From Dethiothermospora halolimnae (GTDB lineage: Bacteria; Bacillota; Clostridia; Tissierellales; VENL01), in NCBI RefSeq assembly GCF_037577855.1, contig NZ_JBAKFX010000020.1, forward strand, positions 1 to 60,406: a stretch of DNA of 60,406 nucleotides, written 5' to 3'. Positions 25,382-34,451 of this stretch are shown here, piece after piece. The position numbers and the translations under genes are program-made. A model generated the notes under the pieces. The model had not been told where the DNA came from. It worked only from the letters and a program-made list of their open reading frames with translations, and searched no databases. The stretch's first letter is position 1. Each line of letters opens with the position of its first letter.

Positions 25382-26476
25382 CTAGACTGTTTTTAGACCA
25401 TTTATTCTAGCATGTGCCTTTTCTTGCTGAAACTCTAGTGTATATTCTCCAACTATCTGCCCTTCTGTATAGTCTCCTTTTTCTCCTAAATACTTATGGA
25501 AAAATTCCCTACCTTGTAGTGGCATTAGTTTAATTCTATTAATATCATCTATTAGTAATTCATCTGCATGTAAATTGTTATTAAGTAAAATATCAAACTC
25601 TCCAAAATCTGTAAGTATAGAGTTTACTACTTGACCCCTTGATTGGTCCTTTCTTTCTATGATTATTTTATCATCTTTAAGTTTTGATATTTTCCTCTTT
25701 TGAACTGCAGGAACCATTATTACATATCTTCCCCCGGACTTAAAACCTCCATAGGTATAAATCTTTTGGGCCAAATCATTTATCATATCAATTGTTATCT
25801 CAGAATCGCCAGCATCTATTACATTAGTCTTTATAAAGGATCTAATACCACCCATCATTCTCTTGGTTCCATTATTATATTTGACACCATTTATTGCTGC
25901 CTTCTCAAGTTGAAGCGCTAACTCCACTTGTTTCTTTTGCTTCTCATACTCATATATATCAGCTATTCCATGTTGCGCCACAGCTTCAGCAGTACCAGAA
26001 ATTTTTATTGTATCATCAAATATTTGAGTATAATTTTGATTTGCTGTCCTTGCCTTATATCTAGCTTTCCTTGCATCTGCTCCCTCTTCTCCTTCCACAA
26101 ATAAAACTTCTATTTTACTTCCTGAATCAATAGGAGTTGTATCTGTAGATGCATAACCTCTAACTACCGTTAGTTCCCTTGAACCAGAATTAATTCCAGT
26201 AATGAGCATTAATTCTTCACCACATCTAATTACATGATTAATTCTAAATGGTTCAATATCGGCTACTACTATTTCAGTATCCGCATCAGTCTTTGCTGCA
26301 GTAGCAGTTGATTCAGTAGCATACATTTCATCTTCAAACCATTCATGTTTAGTAGAGTTAACTTCTTTAGAAAATCCAATTAAGCTAATTAAAGGGGTTT
26401 GCATTGAGTTTAGTAGTAAAATCTCATCAACCACCGACTGTTTTTTTCCAATTAAATCTTTATCAAATATAGACAT
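25382..26476 (-). CDS. Major capsid protein (DUF5309/SU10-like)
   Basis: 364 aa. KKQSVVDEILLLNSMQTPLI, RCGEELMLITGI and the HARINGLKTV end fit the DUF5309 capsid family, an HK97-fold shell protein. It follows the scaffold gene and is followed by a strong hairpin, as expected for the most expressed head gene. Confidence 0.9.
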   Translation of the reverse strand: MSIFDKDLIGKKQSVVDEILLLNSMQTPLISLIGFSKEVNSTKHEWFEDEMYATESTATAAKTDADTEIVVADIEPFRINHVIRCGEELMLITGINSGSRELTVVRGYASTDTTPIDSGSKIEVLFVEGEEGADARKARYKARTANQNYTQIFDDTIKISGTAEAVAQHGIADIYEYEKQKKQVELALQLEKAAINGVKYNNGTKRMMGGIRSFIKTNVIDAGDSEITIDMINDLAQKIYTYGGFKSGGRYVIMVPAVQKRKISKLKDDKIIIERKDQSRGQVVNSILTDFGEFDILLNNNLHADELLIDDINRIKLMPLQGREFFHKYLGEKGDYTEGQIVGEYTLEFQQEKAHARINGLKTV

Positions 26477-26492
26477 TTAACATACCTCCAGT

Positions 26493-27191
26493 TTATTTGT
26501 TTTTATTTTGTTCATATTCTCTTTTTGCCTTGGCATAAGCCATCCTGTCTTCAACCCTTCCAGTATTTCTTGCCTTTTCTGCAAGAGTTTCTAGTTCTTT
26601 CTTTGCTTCTTCATCAGTTTTAGCCTTTGAAGGAGCAGGTTCTCTTCCATTGTTTTTAAACTTTTCTTCAACAGCTTTTTGAACTGCTGCATTATATACT
26701 TCTTCTAGAGATTGAAGATTTTTCAATGTACTCTCTTCATCAGCACCAACAAAAAAATCTACCAATTTAATTGGTAGACCCTTTTCATTAGCCAATGATA
26801 TAGCTTTATTTTTTAGAGATTCTTTAGTTTTCTCTTTTTTAATATTTGTCAACTCATCTTCTAGCTGTCTAAGTTTCTTTTGTTCCTCTGTTTCCTCTGG
26901 GTATAATTCTTTAATCTTAGCATTTACCTGTTCATCTAATAGACTAGGTAATGACTTTTCTTTAAAGGTTTCTATCCCCTTTGTAACCTTTGAATCTGTG
27001 TGGCTTTGTAACCATTTTTGACCATCTTCACTTTCTTCAAGAAATTTCTTTACCGAGTCCAATGTGATTTTATTTTTTTCATCCTGTTCGTCACCCTCTT
27101 GTCCTTCTCCACCTTCTGCGAATAATTGTATGTTCATTTTATGCCCCTTTAAGTCCTTTGTCCTTAAAGTTGCAGTATTTAAATTTTTCAT
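26493..27191 (-). CDS. Scaffold protein (DUF4355-like)
   Basis: Start set at ATG 27,191 because AAGGAGG lies nearby. 232 aa. It has the NIQLFAEGGEGQ segment typical of clostridial and streptococcal phage scaffold starts, then a long coiled coil (LRQLEDELTNIKKEKTKESL) and an R/K-rich end. It guides capsid assembly and is later removed. Confidence 0.88.
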   Translation of the reverse strand: MKNLNTATLRTKDLKGHKMNIQLFAEGGEGQEGDEQDEKNKITLDSVKKFLEESEDGQKWLQSHTDSKVTKGIETFKEKSLPSLLDEQVNAKIKELYPEETEEQKKLRQLEDELTNIKKEKTKESLKNKAISLANEKGLPIKLVDFFVGADEESTLKNLQSLEEVYNAAVQKAVEEKFKNNGREPAPSKAKTDEEAKKELETLAEKARNTGRVEDRMAYAKAKREYEQNKNK

Positions 27192-27222
27192 TTTTACATT
27201 CCTCCTTAAAATTTTGCATAAT

Positions 27223-27259
27223 AAAAGCACCTACTGTTTTCTACTTAGTAAGTGCTTTT
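27223..27259 (-). terminator. Hairpin between toxin/immunity pair and scaffold
   Basis: AAAAGCAC pairs with GTGCTTTT, with ACT/AGT extending the stem. T-tracts on both sides allow action in either direction. Confidence 0.65.
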
Positions 27260-27494
27260 ATCCTATAGCTATTATTTTCTCTTCTGGAGCATCTTCTTTA
27301 AATATAAGTCTCCAAAGGTGAGTATAAAACCTTTGTACACTATTTTCATTATCTTCATCTGATAATTTTAAACACTTAAATTCTTGAGTCTTTTTATAAC
27401 ATTCAATTTTACCATCTAACTTATGACTTTCATAGCTATATGCATACACTATTTTATTATCATCTTCATATATTTTCTTAACTTTCCACCACAT
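27258..27494 (-). CDS. Small protein, candidate immunity partner of MuF toxin
   Basis: Start at ATG 27,494, which follows the stop of the MuF gene by one base, so the two are coupled. 78 aa, acidic and compact (MWWKVKKIYEDDNKIVYAYS, ESHKLDGKIE ... FYTHLWRLIFKEDAPEEKII). No membrane segment. Family without a formal name that I can recall. Its place directly behind a toxin-like C-terminal domain, between portal/head genes and scaffold, is where MuF-type phages keep the immunity gene. Confidence 0.65.
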   Translation of the reverse strand: MWWKVKKIYEDDNKIVYAYSYESHKLDGKIECYKKTQEFKCLKLSDEDNENSVQRFYTHLWRLIFKEDAPEEKIIAIG

Positions 27495-27495
27495 A

Positions 27496-28797
27496 TTATT
27501 CACCACTTTCAATTAAGCTCCACCAATCATGATATTTATTAGCTATTTTATGTGCAGTATCATAATCATATTCATGTAATTTCATCTGAGTTAATTCAAC
27601 ATATTCATGTTTTAATAAAACTAAATCACTATGTTTAATTTTCTTACCTTCTATAAGCCTTTGCCATGCTTGTGCTTGATCATAGTCTGGATCAAATCTT
27701 TTCATTTTTCCATCTAAAAAATGTTCTTTCATAAAAACATGTTCTTTGATTTCTTTAATAGCACTTTCTTTCCAACCAGTATTCTTGGCAATAGTTTTAA
27801 CGTCAGACTTTCTTTTTCTGATTTCTTCATAATATAATTCAGCATGTGCATCTCTTCTTTTATAATTGTTTCTTGGTATTACACCTGTTGAACCTTTTTC
27901 TCCCATCTTTATTATACCACTTTTTCCCTCTTTTGTAACTGGTAATTTATTATTTTTAATAGTATTTCCATCTTCAACTATATCTATAATCCAGTCACAC
28001 CTACAGTTTATATCATGCCTAGCCTTTCCTATTTGATGTGGTGCAAAACCTTTAGATCCATCTGGTAATATAAAATCTTCATCATAAGGTATAATTTTAT
28101 CTCTCATCTTCTTATGTTGGCTTCTAACATCTTCATCCTCACTAGTTATCCATTCTTTGGTCATGTTTACACCTTGGTTATTGGCCTTATCTAGACTTTC
28201 CTTCTTTGACTCACTAAATACCCTTGAAGTTTCAGTCCTTACTATCCTTCTAGCCTTAGGAACATCACCTTCAAGTTTATCCTTAAGTCTTTTAGCCATA
28301 GTACCGTAGGTTTCACCTTTCTTTAATCCTTGTCCTATAGCTTCCTGGATATCTACTATAATATTGTATCTATTTCTTTCAAGTCTTTTATTTAGCCTTA
28401 GACCACTTACAGGGCTTTGTATAGCCTTTTGTATTACCTCGTCTTTTATAATCCCTCTAATAGTCTTTTCTGTAGTTGACTCTACTATGTTTTTAGTGGT
28501 ATTGAATGATGTTTTATATACATCTTCTAATATGTTACTTATTAGCTTAGTATTGTTTTTATATAGTGCAGCAATTAATATGTTTATTTCTTTATCTAAT
28601 TTATCAATACGACCATACTTAGCCATTTCTTGATAAGTTAATTTCCCATCTACTTCATATTTTTCATACATGAATGATAAAACTTCTCTTAAAGCTTTTA
28701 ATGCATCCCTATAGTTATATATAACATCTCTTTCTAGTGTAGCTGATATTTTATCTATTTCCTTTCTTAGCTTTTGAAAATCATTCTTCAGTGACAT
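27496..28797 (-). CDS. MuF-type minor head protein fused to toxin-like domain
   Basis: 433 aa from the ATG at 28,797 (AGGTG upstream). Residues ~1-290 are a SPP1 gp7/Mu gpF minor head protein: VRTETSRVFSESKKESL, then DEDVRSQHKKMRDK and HDINCRCDWI. The last ~135 residues are unrelated to head assembly: KEIKEHVFMKEHFLDGK, RFDPDYDQAQAWQRLIEGK, LLKHEYVELTQM, YDTAHKIANKY. This is the style of C-terminal domains of polymorphic toxins (conserved H..E). MuF toxins of temperate phages are thought to travel inside the virion. The next gene is a likely antidote. Overlaps the portal gene by 17 bases. Confidence 0.85.
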   Translation of the reverse strand: MSLKNDFQKLRKEIDKISATLERDVIYNYRDALKALREVLSFMYEKYEVDGKLTYQEMAKYGRIDKLDKEINILIAALYKNNTKLISNILEDVYKTSFNTTKNIVESTTEKTIRGIIKDEVIQKAIQSPVSGLRLNKRLERNRYNIIVDIQEAIGQGLKKGETYGTMAKRLKDKLEGDVPKARRIVRTETSRVFSESKKESLDKANNQGVNMTKEWITSEDEDVRSQHKKMRDKIIPYDEDFILPDGSKGFAPHQIGKARHDINCRCDWIIDIVEDGNTIKNNKLPVTKEGKSGIIKMGEKGSTGVIPRNNYKRRDAHAELYYEEIRKRKSDVKTIAKNTGWKESAIKEIKEHVFMKEHFLDGKMKRFDPDYDQAQAWQRLIEGKKIKHSDLVLLKHEYVELTQMKLHEYDYDTAHKIANKYHDWWSLIESGE

Positions 28798-30166
28798 TTC
28801 TATCACCTATCTTGTCAAGGTCAACTCTATCAGCCCTTTCTTCTTTTATTCGGTCAATTTCTTTATCTGGATTATCGATAAATGGTAGTAAACTTAATAA
28901 TGTTTTATCGCTTATAGTTCCTTTAAACTTGCCTGCGACTTCTCCCATATATTGAAGGTCTACAGGTATATTTCTATTAAAAGTAAAGTATATATCTAGA
29001 TAGTTTAAATTTATACCTTTCTTATTCCATGCACTGCAAATAACCTTAAACATCTGTCTTAAGGCCTTTGAGAACTTCCTTTCTTTAGTTATAGATATAT
29101 TTTCTAAGGCTAATAACTTCCACTTTCTAGCTTCACCAGTCATAGCACTTCCTGAAAACTTTTCGTCACTCATATCTACTGTTTTTGAAAACTTATATAT
29201 GTTTCCATTGAGGGTTCTTTTGTGGTTTTCAATGAAGGTATCATTTATTTCTTTAGTAAGAAAATCTGCCTTACCTTCCTTATCTGGAATACCAAATGCT
29301 CCTGTTTGTCTCGCTTTGTCTACTGTTTCTTTTTCCACATCTATTCCATAAAACACCATATAAGCTAATCTGAATTCTTCTGCTTCATTTTGTGAATCAG
29401 ATAAAAGTTTGTCATATGCGTCTATGAGATTTTCTACCTTTTCAAATACTCCCTGTTCTTCATCATTACCAGGAAACTTAATTAAAGGTATATATGAAAA
29501 CATATGAGGTAGAGGATTAACAGATTCTGAATTATCTAAGATATATTCCCCTTCTTTGTTTTGAATATAGAAGGTTATATTTTCACTATCATACCATTCT
29601 ACCTTTGTCCTTTCCTTGTATCCCTCTTTTTCTAAAACAGTAACAGTATAATACCTTAATGCATATTGTGGTTCTCCTGTTGAACCATTTTCTATGAAAA
29701 TACATTCCCAAGGTTTTATGTCCATAACCTTTTCAAAGCCATCCTGGTCTATATAGCAAAGCCTTGAACCATATCCACATATATTGGCCATCTTTCCTGT
29801 TTTAGAATCTAGATCATCAATACTGTTTCTAATATGAAAATCATCAAATGCCTGTTTGTACTTATCATATTTTGTTTCATCATATTTTTTATTATTAATT
29901 TGATATGTCACTGGTTTTCCAAATAAATATCCTGTAATATTATCTACTATGTCTCCCCTATAGTCATTGGCTAATTTGTTATTAACTTTATGCTCTGGTA
30001 GTTCTCTATTAAGTATAGGAACTTTGCCTTTATACCTTTTATATAAACCTATCATTTTATTTCTTTTAGATTTGTGACTTTCTATTAAGTCTTTTATTAT
30101 CTGACTTGTTACTTGTCCATCTAGAGCCTTAAGTTTTAATATAGCTGCTTCCATTGTACTGTTCAA
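28781..30166 (-). CDS. Portal protein, SPP1 gp6 type
   Basis: 461 aa, TTG start after GGAGGTG. It has the SPP1-type portal motifs (DYRGDIVDNITGYLFGKPVT near residue 90, GYGSRLCYIDQDG) and a C-terminal helical part. Twelve copies form the DNA entry channel. In order terminase-portal-MuF. Confidence 0.92.
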   Translation of the reverse strand: MNSTMEAAILKLKALDGQVTSQIIKDLIESHKSKRNKMIGLYKRYKGKVPILNRELPEHKVNNKLANDYRGDIVDNITGYLFGKPVTYQINNKKYDETKYDKYKQAFDDFHIRNSIDDLDSKTGKMANICGYGSRLCYIDQDGFEKVMDIKPWECIFIENGSTGEPQYALRYYTVTVLEKEGYKERTKVEWYDSENITFYIQNKEGEYILDNSESVNPLPHMFSYIPLIKFPGNDEEQGVFEKVENLIDAYDKLLSDSQNEAEEFRLAYMVFYGIDVEKETVDKARQTGAFGIPDKEGKADFLTKEINDTFIENHKRTLNGNIYKFSKTVDMSDEKFSGSAMTGEARKWKLLALENISITKERKFSKALRQMFKVICSAWNKKGINLNYLDIYFTFNRNIPVDLQYMGEVAGKFKGTISDKTLLSLLPFIDNPDKEIDRIKEERADRVDLDKIGDRNVTEE

Positions 30167-30177
30167 TCTATCACCTC

Positions 30178-31437
30178 CTAATATAGTGATTGAACTGCTT
30201 TTAATTTCTTATTAGTCATATCATCCTCCAATGCATACCTAACGGCATCTATAGAGTGATTATCCTTCTCTGGATAATTAGATTTAAAGTTTCCTTGACT
30301 ATCTTTTTCTAATTCATATCCTAAAAATTCTCTTGCTGTATTAGGACATCTTTCATTATCAATTATTATTTCTTCAACTTCTTTTGCTAAGAATTTAATT
30401 CCATACTCAATACTTCCTGGTCCTTTCTTAGCTCCTTTAACTCTAAGTCCATGTTCATTCTTCATCTCGTCTATGGATTTAGGTTCAGCACTATCTGCTG
30501 TTATCATTGTGTTATTTTTATTTTCTTTTTTAATCATTGCTGCTGCTTTTCTATTACTTAAACCAACTTTTTGTATCTCATAATAGATATAAAGCTTTCT
30601 CCTAGTCTTATCATAGTGGCATACAGTATAATGGAATGGATCTCCTGCATATCCCCAGTCAATACCTCTTCTAACTTTGTCAAATGTTCTTATTTCATCA
30701 TCAGTTATTTTTCTAACAGTAACATTGGTAAATATCTCTCCACCTGTTCCTGTAACTTCTCCAAGGTATTCATGGTTATATGCTTTTTCATTTACCTTCT
30801 TTAGGTGTTCCGCTTCTATTATGAATTGTTCTCCTAACCATTCTTTAGGAACGGTCAAATATGTACTATGATGAACTTTTCTATCTTCTCTTTCAGTAAG
30901 CACCTCATTGTTTACCCAATTTCTTATAGACTCAGGTGGGTTGTAAGTGTAAAATACCACAAATTGCTCTCCACCTCTCATAAGAGACTGATTTATAGTT
31001 CGTATTTCTTCTGGTCCACTAAACTCATCAACCTCTTCATACCATATATACTTGATGTATCCTTTTGATACTTTAGTTGACTTTATCTTTTTAGGTTTAT
31101 CTGCTCCTCTGAATAATATTTTTTGACCTGTTGGTAAATAAGTTATCTCTAATGGACTTTTAGTGGCATGCCAATATTCAGATACCCCCAGTTTGTCTAT
31201 AACCCATACAAATTGTTCAAATACACTATCTTTTAGTGTACCTTTTACTTTTCTTAATGCTACTGCATTAGCTTTTGGGTCCTGCATAATCCCTAATATT
31301 ATTTCTGTACTGCCAAATGACGATTTAGTGGAACCCCTACCACCTTTTAACCAATAATGTGTATATCTATTTTTCTTTAAATCTTTGTGTAACCCATAAA
31401 AAGAAGGTGCAATTATATCTTTAAGGCTAATCTTCAT
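30178..31437 (-). CDS. Terminase large subunit, PBSX type
   Basis: 419 aa from ATG 31,437. The ATPase P-loop is seen in KGGRGSTKSSFGS near residue 30, and Walker B as YIWYEEVDEFSG. The nuclease half has GIDWGYAGDPFHYTVCHYD and ITADSAEPKSIDEM acidic clusters. Powers DNA packaging and cuts the concatemer. Matches the PBSX terminase large family in length. Confidence 0.93.
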   Translation of the reverse strand: MKISLKDIIAPSFYGLHKDLKKNRYTHYWLKGGRGSTKSSFGSTEIILGIMQDPKANAVALRKVKGTLKDSVFEQFVWVIDKLGVSEYWHATKSPLEITYLPTGQKILFRGADKPKKIKSTKVSKGYIKYIWYEEVDEFSGPEEIRTINQSLMRGGEQFVVFYTYNPPESIRNWVNNEVLTEREDRKVHHSTYLTVPKEWLGEQFIIEAEHLKKVNEKAYNHEYLGEVTGTGGEIFTNVTVRKITDDEIRTFDKVRRGIDWGYAGDPFHYTVCHYDKTRRKLYIYYEIQKVGLSNRKAAAMIKKENKNNTMITADSAEPKSIDEMKNEHGLRVKGAKKGPGSIEYGIKFLAKEVEEIIIDNERCPNTAREFLGYELEKDSQGNFKSNYPEKDNHSIDAVRYALEDDMTNKKLKAVQSLY

Positions 31438-32149
31438 CTGCTTCACCTTCTATATCGTCTACTATAGTAACTTTAATGTTTTTATCACCTTTGTCCTGCC
31501 TTACCTTTTCTATATCTGCTTTCAGTTTTTCTATTCTTAATTTCTGTTCCTCAGTAGCTAAATCTGATTGGAGCATTTCATCATATCTCTTAATCATACT
31601 TCTTAGCTCTGACATAGCTCTTGATTGAGCTTTTAAGAAATTGGCTTGTTTATCCCATGCCATTTGAAACTCATATTCTATTTCTGATGATTGGCTTAAT
31701 TCACTTTCATACTGTTTCGATTTTTTAATTACCTTGGTCGTATCTTCCTTATCCTTAACATACATAATTTTTTGAGCCCTTATTATTGCTGCATATTGTA
31801 TCTGAATGTTTTCCCATAGAATATCTAATGGATCCTTCTCCTTTATCTCCTGAACTATACTTAATGTTTCATCAGGAAGATACTTAGAAAAGAATCCATG
31901 TTTTTCAGCATTTTTATTTTTAGATGGAGCTCCATGGCCAACTGCATTTTTATTATTTAAGGGTGCACCCTTTTTCTTTTTGTGTGCACCCTTCTGTTTT
32001 TTTTCTTTGGACCATCCATATCTTTTTACCCATGATTTGATTGTGTTTAAGCTCACATCATATTTTTTAGCTATATCTTTATATTTCATGCCTTCTAAGT
32101 AATCTTTTTTAGCCAGTCCTCTTTTATCTGGACTTCTTGCTTTTGCCAT
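31427..32149 (-). CDS. Terminase small subunit, YqaS-like
   Basis: 240 aa, overlapping the large subunit. The N-terminal HTH (GLAKKDYLEGMKYKDIAKKY, DVSLNTIKSWVKRYGW) recognises phage DNA. A low-complexity part (KGAPLNNKNAVGHGAPSKNK) and helical oligomer region follow. Typical YqaS organisation. Confidence 0.92.
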   Translation of the reverse strand: MAKARSPDKRGLAKKDYLEGMKYKDIAKKYDVSLNTIKSWVKRYGWSKEKKQKGAHKKKKGAPLNNKNAVGHGAPSKNKNAEKHGFFSKYLPDETLSIVQEIKEKDPLDILWENIQIQYAAIIRAQKIMYVKDKEDTTKVIKKSKQYESELSQSSEIEYEFQMAWDKQANFLKAQSRAMSELRSMIKRYDEMLQSDLATEEQKLRIEKLKADIEKVRQDKGDKNIKVTIVDDIEGEADED

Positions 32150-32164
32150 ATCACCACCTCGTCG

Positions 32165-32740
32165 CTATATGCTTTGTTTGTTTTGGGTATGAAAAAAAGA
32201 GCCACAGGGGCTCTCTATCATTTTTTCACATTTTATTATTCCTTTTTTCAAAAACTCTTTGTCATCTTCAGGTAAATCAGAATATCTTTTTATAGCATTT
32301 GATTGTAAATATTCAAAAGTCCTATATACCTCTATCGTATCTTTTATAGTTTTTACATTGTATTTTATAATATTATATTTTATTTTATTATAATCTATAA
32401 AAGCAAAAGATGTGTTTGCTAACTGTTTAGAATTACTTAATTTTTCTCTTTTTAGTATCTTTAAATATTCTCCACTAGGATCTGATTTTTTTAATATACT
32501 ATAGTTCTTTTTAATTTCATTCATTAAGAAAGTTTTTATAATAGATACTGCAATATCTTCTTGCTCCTTTTTTTCTTCTATAATCTGACTTTTCTCAAAT
32601 TTTAACTGTTTTGTAACTGCGTCCATGGCTCCTTTATAAGAATATTTACCACTTACATATCCACTAAACAACGAACCGACATATCCTAATACTGCTCCAG
32701 CTAATGTGAAGATTCCTGTTGTTAATATATCTTTCGTCAT
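32165..32740 (-). CDS. Membrane-anchored hypothetical protein
   Basis: Start chosen at ATG 32,740, which follows GGGGG at the right spacing; the long frame to 32,854 lacks a site. One N-terminal hydrophobic segment (ILTTGIFTLAGAVLGYVGSL) anchors a charged helical cytosolic domain of ~160 residues. Lies at the right edge of the packaging module beside the plus-strand intron-like RNA. Family not recognised; may be a superinfection factor. Confidence 0.6.
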   Translation of the reverse strand: MTKDILTTGIFTLAGAVLGYVGSLFSGYVSGKYSYKGAMDAVTKQLKFEKSQIIEEKKEQEDIAVSIIKTFLMNEIKKNYSILKKSDPSGEYLKILKREKLSNSKQLANTSFAFIDYNKIKYNIIKYNVKTIKDTIEVYRTFEYLQSNAIKRYSDLPEDDKEFLKKGIIKCEKMIESPCGSFFHTQNKQSI

Positions 32741-32871
32741 AATTAATCCCCCTTTTTCTATTCCAACATTCTCCATAGAAAAGAGGTTTCCCTTCTCCTT
32801 CGACCAAACTAGAACTTTTATGACAAAATAAGTCAAAGGAATTTTAATATTCATGTCTAATTGTATTTTAT

Positions 32872-33312
32872 AACCCTATAAGGATGATGATATATGCTGA
32901 ACTATATGGTCACATATAGAAGTATTGGATAAAAAGCCAATACGATAACAATTTGAATAGAATTGCTAATATGTTCAATAATAAAACGTTTAATGCTTTA
33001 GATGACAGCAATGCGAATGACACATTGTTGAAAATGGTCGTCTGTGGCTCTGCTTTAAGTGAACAAAGGAGTGAAAGTCCTATAGATAAAATTAAAACAT
33101 CTGGTAATATTTTGCCCCAACTAAAAAGTAATTTTTAGTTGGTAATCGGGTGAATTCATGGAAAGTCCTAACAGTTGTGCTGAGGATAACCATGAGCCAA
33201 GCTGTAAGAATCCTCTTGTGTATTACAGAAGGTGCAACGCATAGATAGTGAGGAAGGTTACCAATAAACTATCCACGAGCTCCCGACATCCTTATAGGGT
33301 TTTATAAATTAT
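32872..33312 (+). ncRNA. Group I intron-like RNA with inverted terminal repeats
   Basis: On the plus strand, opposite to phage transcription. Its ends form a 15-bp inverted repeat (AACCCTATAAGGATG and CATCCTTATAGGGTT). The interior has group I core elements in order: CGGGTGAATTC, AACCATGAGCCAAGC, GAAGGTGCAACGCATAGATAG, and CCACGAGCTCCCGACA. The tape-measure intron shares the AACGCATAGA and CCGACA words. No endonuclease or transposase gene remains. It may be a shortened IStron or a stranded intron. A 61-codon plus-strand frame inside it has no ribosome site and is not a gene. Confidence 0.65.
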
Positions 33313-33387
33313 ATGTGCTTTTTAAAATAATATTAAAAGATTATAAATAAAGGCTAAGCAAACTCTGGGCTGAACTGACACCTCAAC

Positions 33388-33546
33388 CTAGCTCCTTCTT
33401 ATTAATCCATCTGAATAATAGACTTCACTTACCTTCTCCATGCAATTATCTATTTCTTCTAATGACATACCATTATCTATGGCATAATCTAGTATTGTAT
33501 TAATTAATTTAGCGTTTCTTTCTTCGATGGCTTTTTTATCTCTCAT
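33388..33546 (-). CDS. Hypothetical protein, 52 aa
   Basis: ATG preceded by GGAGGTG. The helical product MRDKKAIEERNAKLINTILD, YAIDNGMSLEEIDNCMEKV looks like a small phage protein of the pre-packaging region. Family unknown, but the strong ribosome site and clean frame support it. Confidence 0.65.
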   Translation of the reverse strand: MRDKKAIEERNAKLINTILDYAIDNGMSLEEIDNCMEKVSEVYYSDGLIRRS

Positions 33547-33636
33547 GCTTTCACCTCCTATTATCCTAACTTGGCTAAAACTCTAAATCAAGCTATTTAA
33601 AAAATAATGTTTGATTCTTATCATTTATGACTATAT

Positions 33637-33759
33637 CTATTTAGATTTTGTTTTCATACACTTTGCTGCAGTACATATCACATGACTTGCATCCACTCTA
33701 GTAAGCCATGGACAGTTATGACATTTCATTTTTTCTAATTGTTTTTTACTTATTTTCAT
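33637..33759 (-). CDS. 40-aa cysteine-containing micro-protein
   Basis: ATG six bases after AAGGTGAAG. Sequence starts MKISKKQLEKMKCHNCPWLT and contains CxxC plus two later cysteines (ICTAAKC), so it could bind zinc. No named family. Confidence 0.55.
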   Translation of the reverse strand: MKISKKQLEKMKCHNCPWLTRVDASHVICTAAKCMKTKSK

Positions 33760-33782
33760 ATCTTCACCTTCTTTTGGGTATA

Positions 33783-33810
33783 GAAAAAGCAGCCGATTTC
33801 TCGACTGCCT
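33783..33810 (-). terminator. Intrinsic terminator ending the early region
   Basis: Minus-strand stem GCAGTCGA/TCGGCTGC with GAAA loop and TTTTTCT tail. It separates the late-regulator region from downstream late genes, so a regulator may act as an antiterminator or a late promoter may lie just downstream. Confidence 0.85.
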
Positions 33811-33901
33811 TATCACTTATTAATTAAAGGGGGATTTAGGATTGAGTAGCTATATTTATCTCTAATAACATTATATCACTGTTTTTCAAGTAAAAAGTGC
33901 A

Positions 33902-34276
33902 TTAAAAGTGCGTTTTTCCTACCTTGGCTGACTTCTTCTTTGCATAATCATAGCTAATATGTAATTCTTCGGCTATTGTCATTAAGTCTTTTCTCTCAAT
34001 TAGCTTTTTATATGCGACTTGATATTCCAATCCCTCAAAATTATTTATCCTCTGCTCGATAGCACTCCTAGTTTTCTTTTTATCTTCTAAAATACTTTGT
34101 AATATAGCTATGCTATTATTTATCTCACTAATCTTATTTAAGTATTGGTCATATGGTATTCCGTTATTTCTATTTAATCTCTCTAGAGCATATCCTTCTC
34201 TTTCTAGATCCCCAACTCTTAATTCTAAAGTCTCTATCTCTTTAACTAAATCTCCATATATAATTATTGTTGTCAT
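33902..34276 (-). CDS. Sigma-70 region 4-like late gene regulator
   Basis: 124 aa. A coiled N-terminal part precedes a C-terminal HTH (LIERKDLMTIAEELHISYDY, AKKKSAKV) resembling sigma region 4, as in ArpU/RinA-class phage late activators. Its position, last gene before the packaging genes and a terminator, is that of a late transcription regulator. Confidence 0.75.
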   Translation of the reverse strand: MTTIIIYGDLVKEIETLELRVGDLEREGYALERLNRNNGIPYDQYLNKISEINNSIAILQSILEDKKKTRSAIEQRINNFEGLEYQVAYKKLIERKDLMTIAEELHISYDYAKKKSAKVGKTHF

Positions 34277-34280
34277 ATGC

Positions 34281-34451
34281 CTAACCCCTTTCTATGCTTG
34301 TCCTAACCTTTAACCTTCCTAAGTCTAATTTAATCTTTCTACTTCCGTATATATTCCCACACACCTCGCAAACTTCCATGTGATGTTTAGTTCTATCTTC
34401 TTCTACTATGTCAACTCCTACCATCCTTCCTTTGCATTTATTACATCTCAT
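34281..34451 (-). CDS. Small zinc-ribbon protein
   Basis: Start at ATG 34,451 overlapping the stop of the preceding gene (ATGA). 56 aa: MRCNKCKGRMVGVDIVEED, then CEVCGNIYGSRKI. Two CxxC pairs form a zinc ribbon. Role unknown. Confidence 0.65.
   Translation of the reverse strand: MRCNKCKGRMVGVDIVEEDRTKHHMEVCEVCGNIYGSRKIKLDLGRLKVRTSIERG

Noticed and set aside
32953..33138. 61-codon plus-strand frame
   Set aside because: Lies inside the group I-like RNA, has no ribosome site and no sensible protein pattern.
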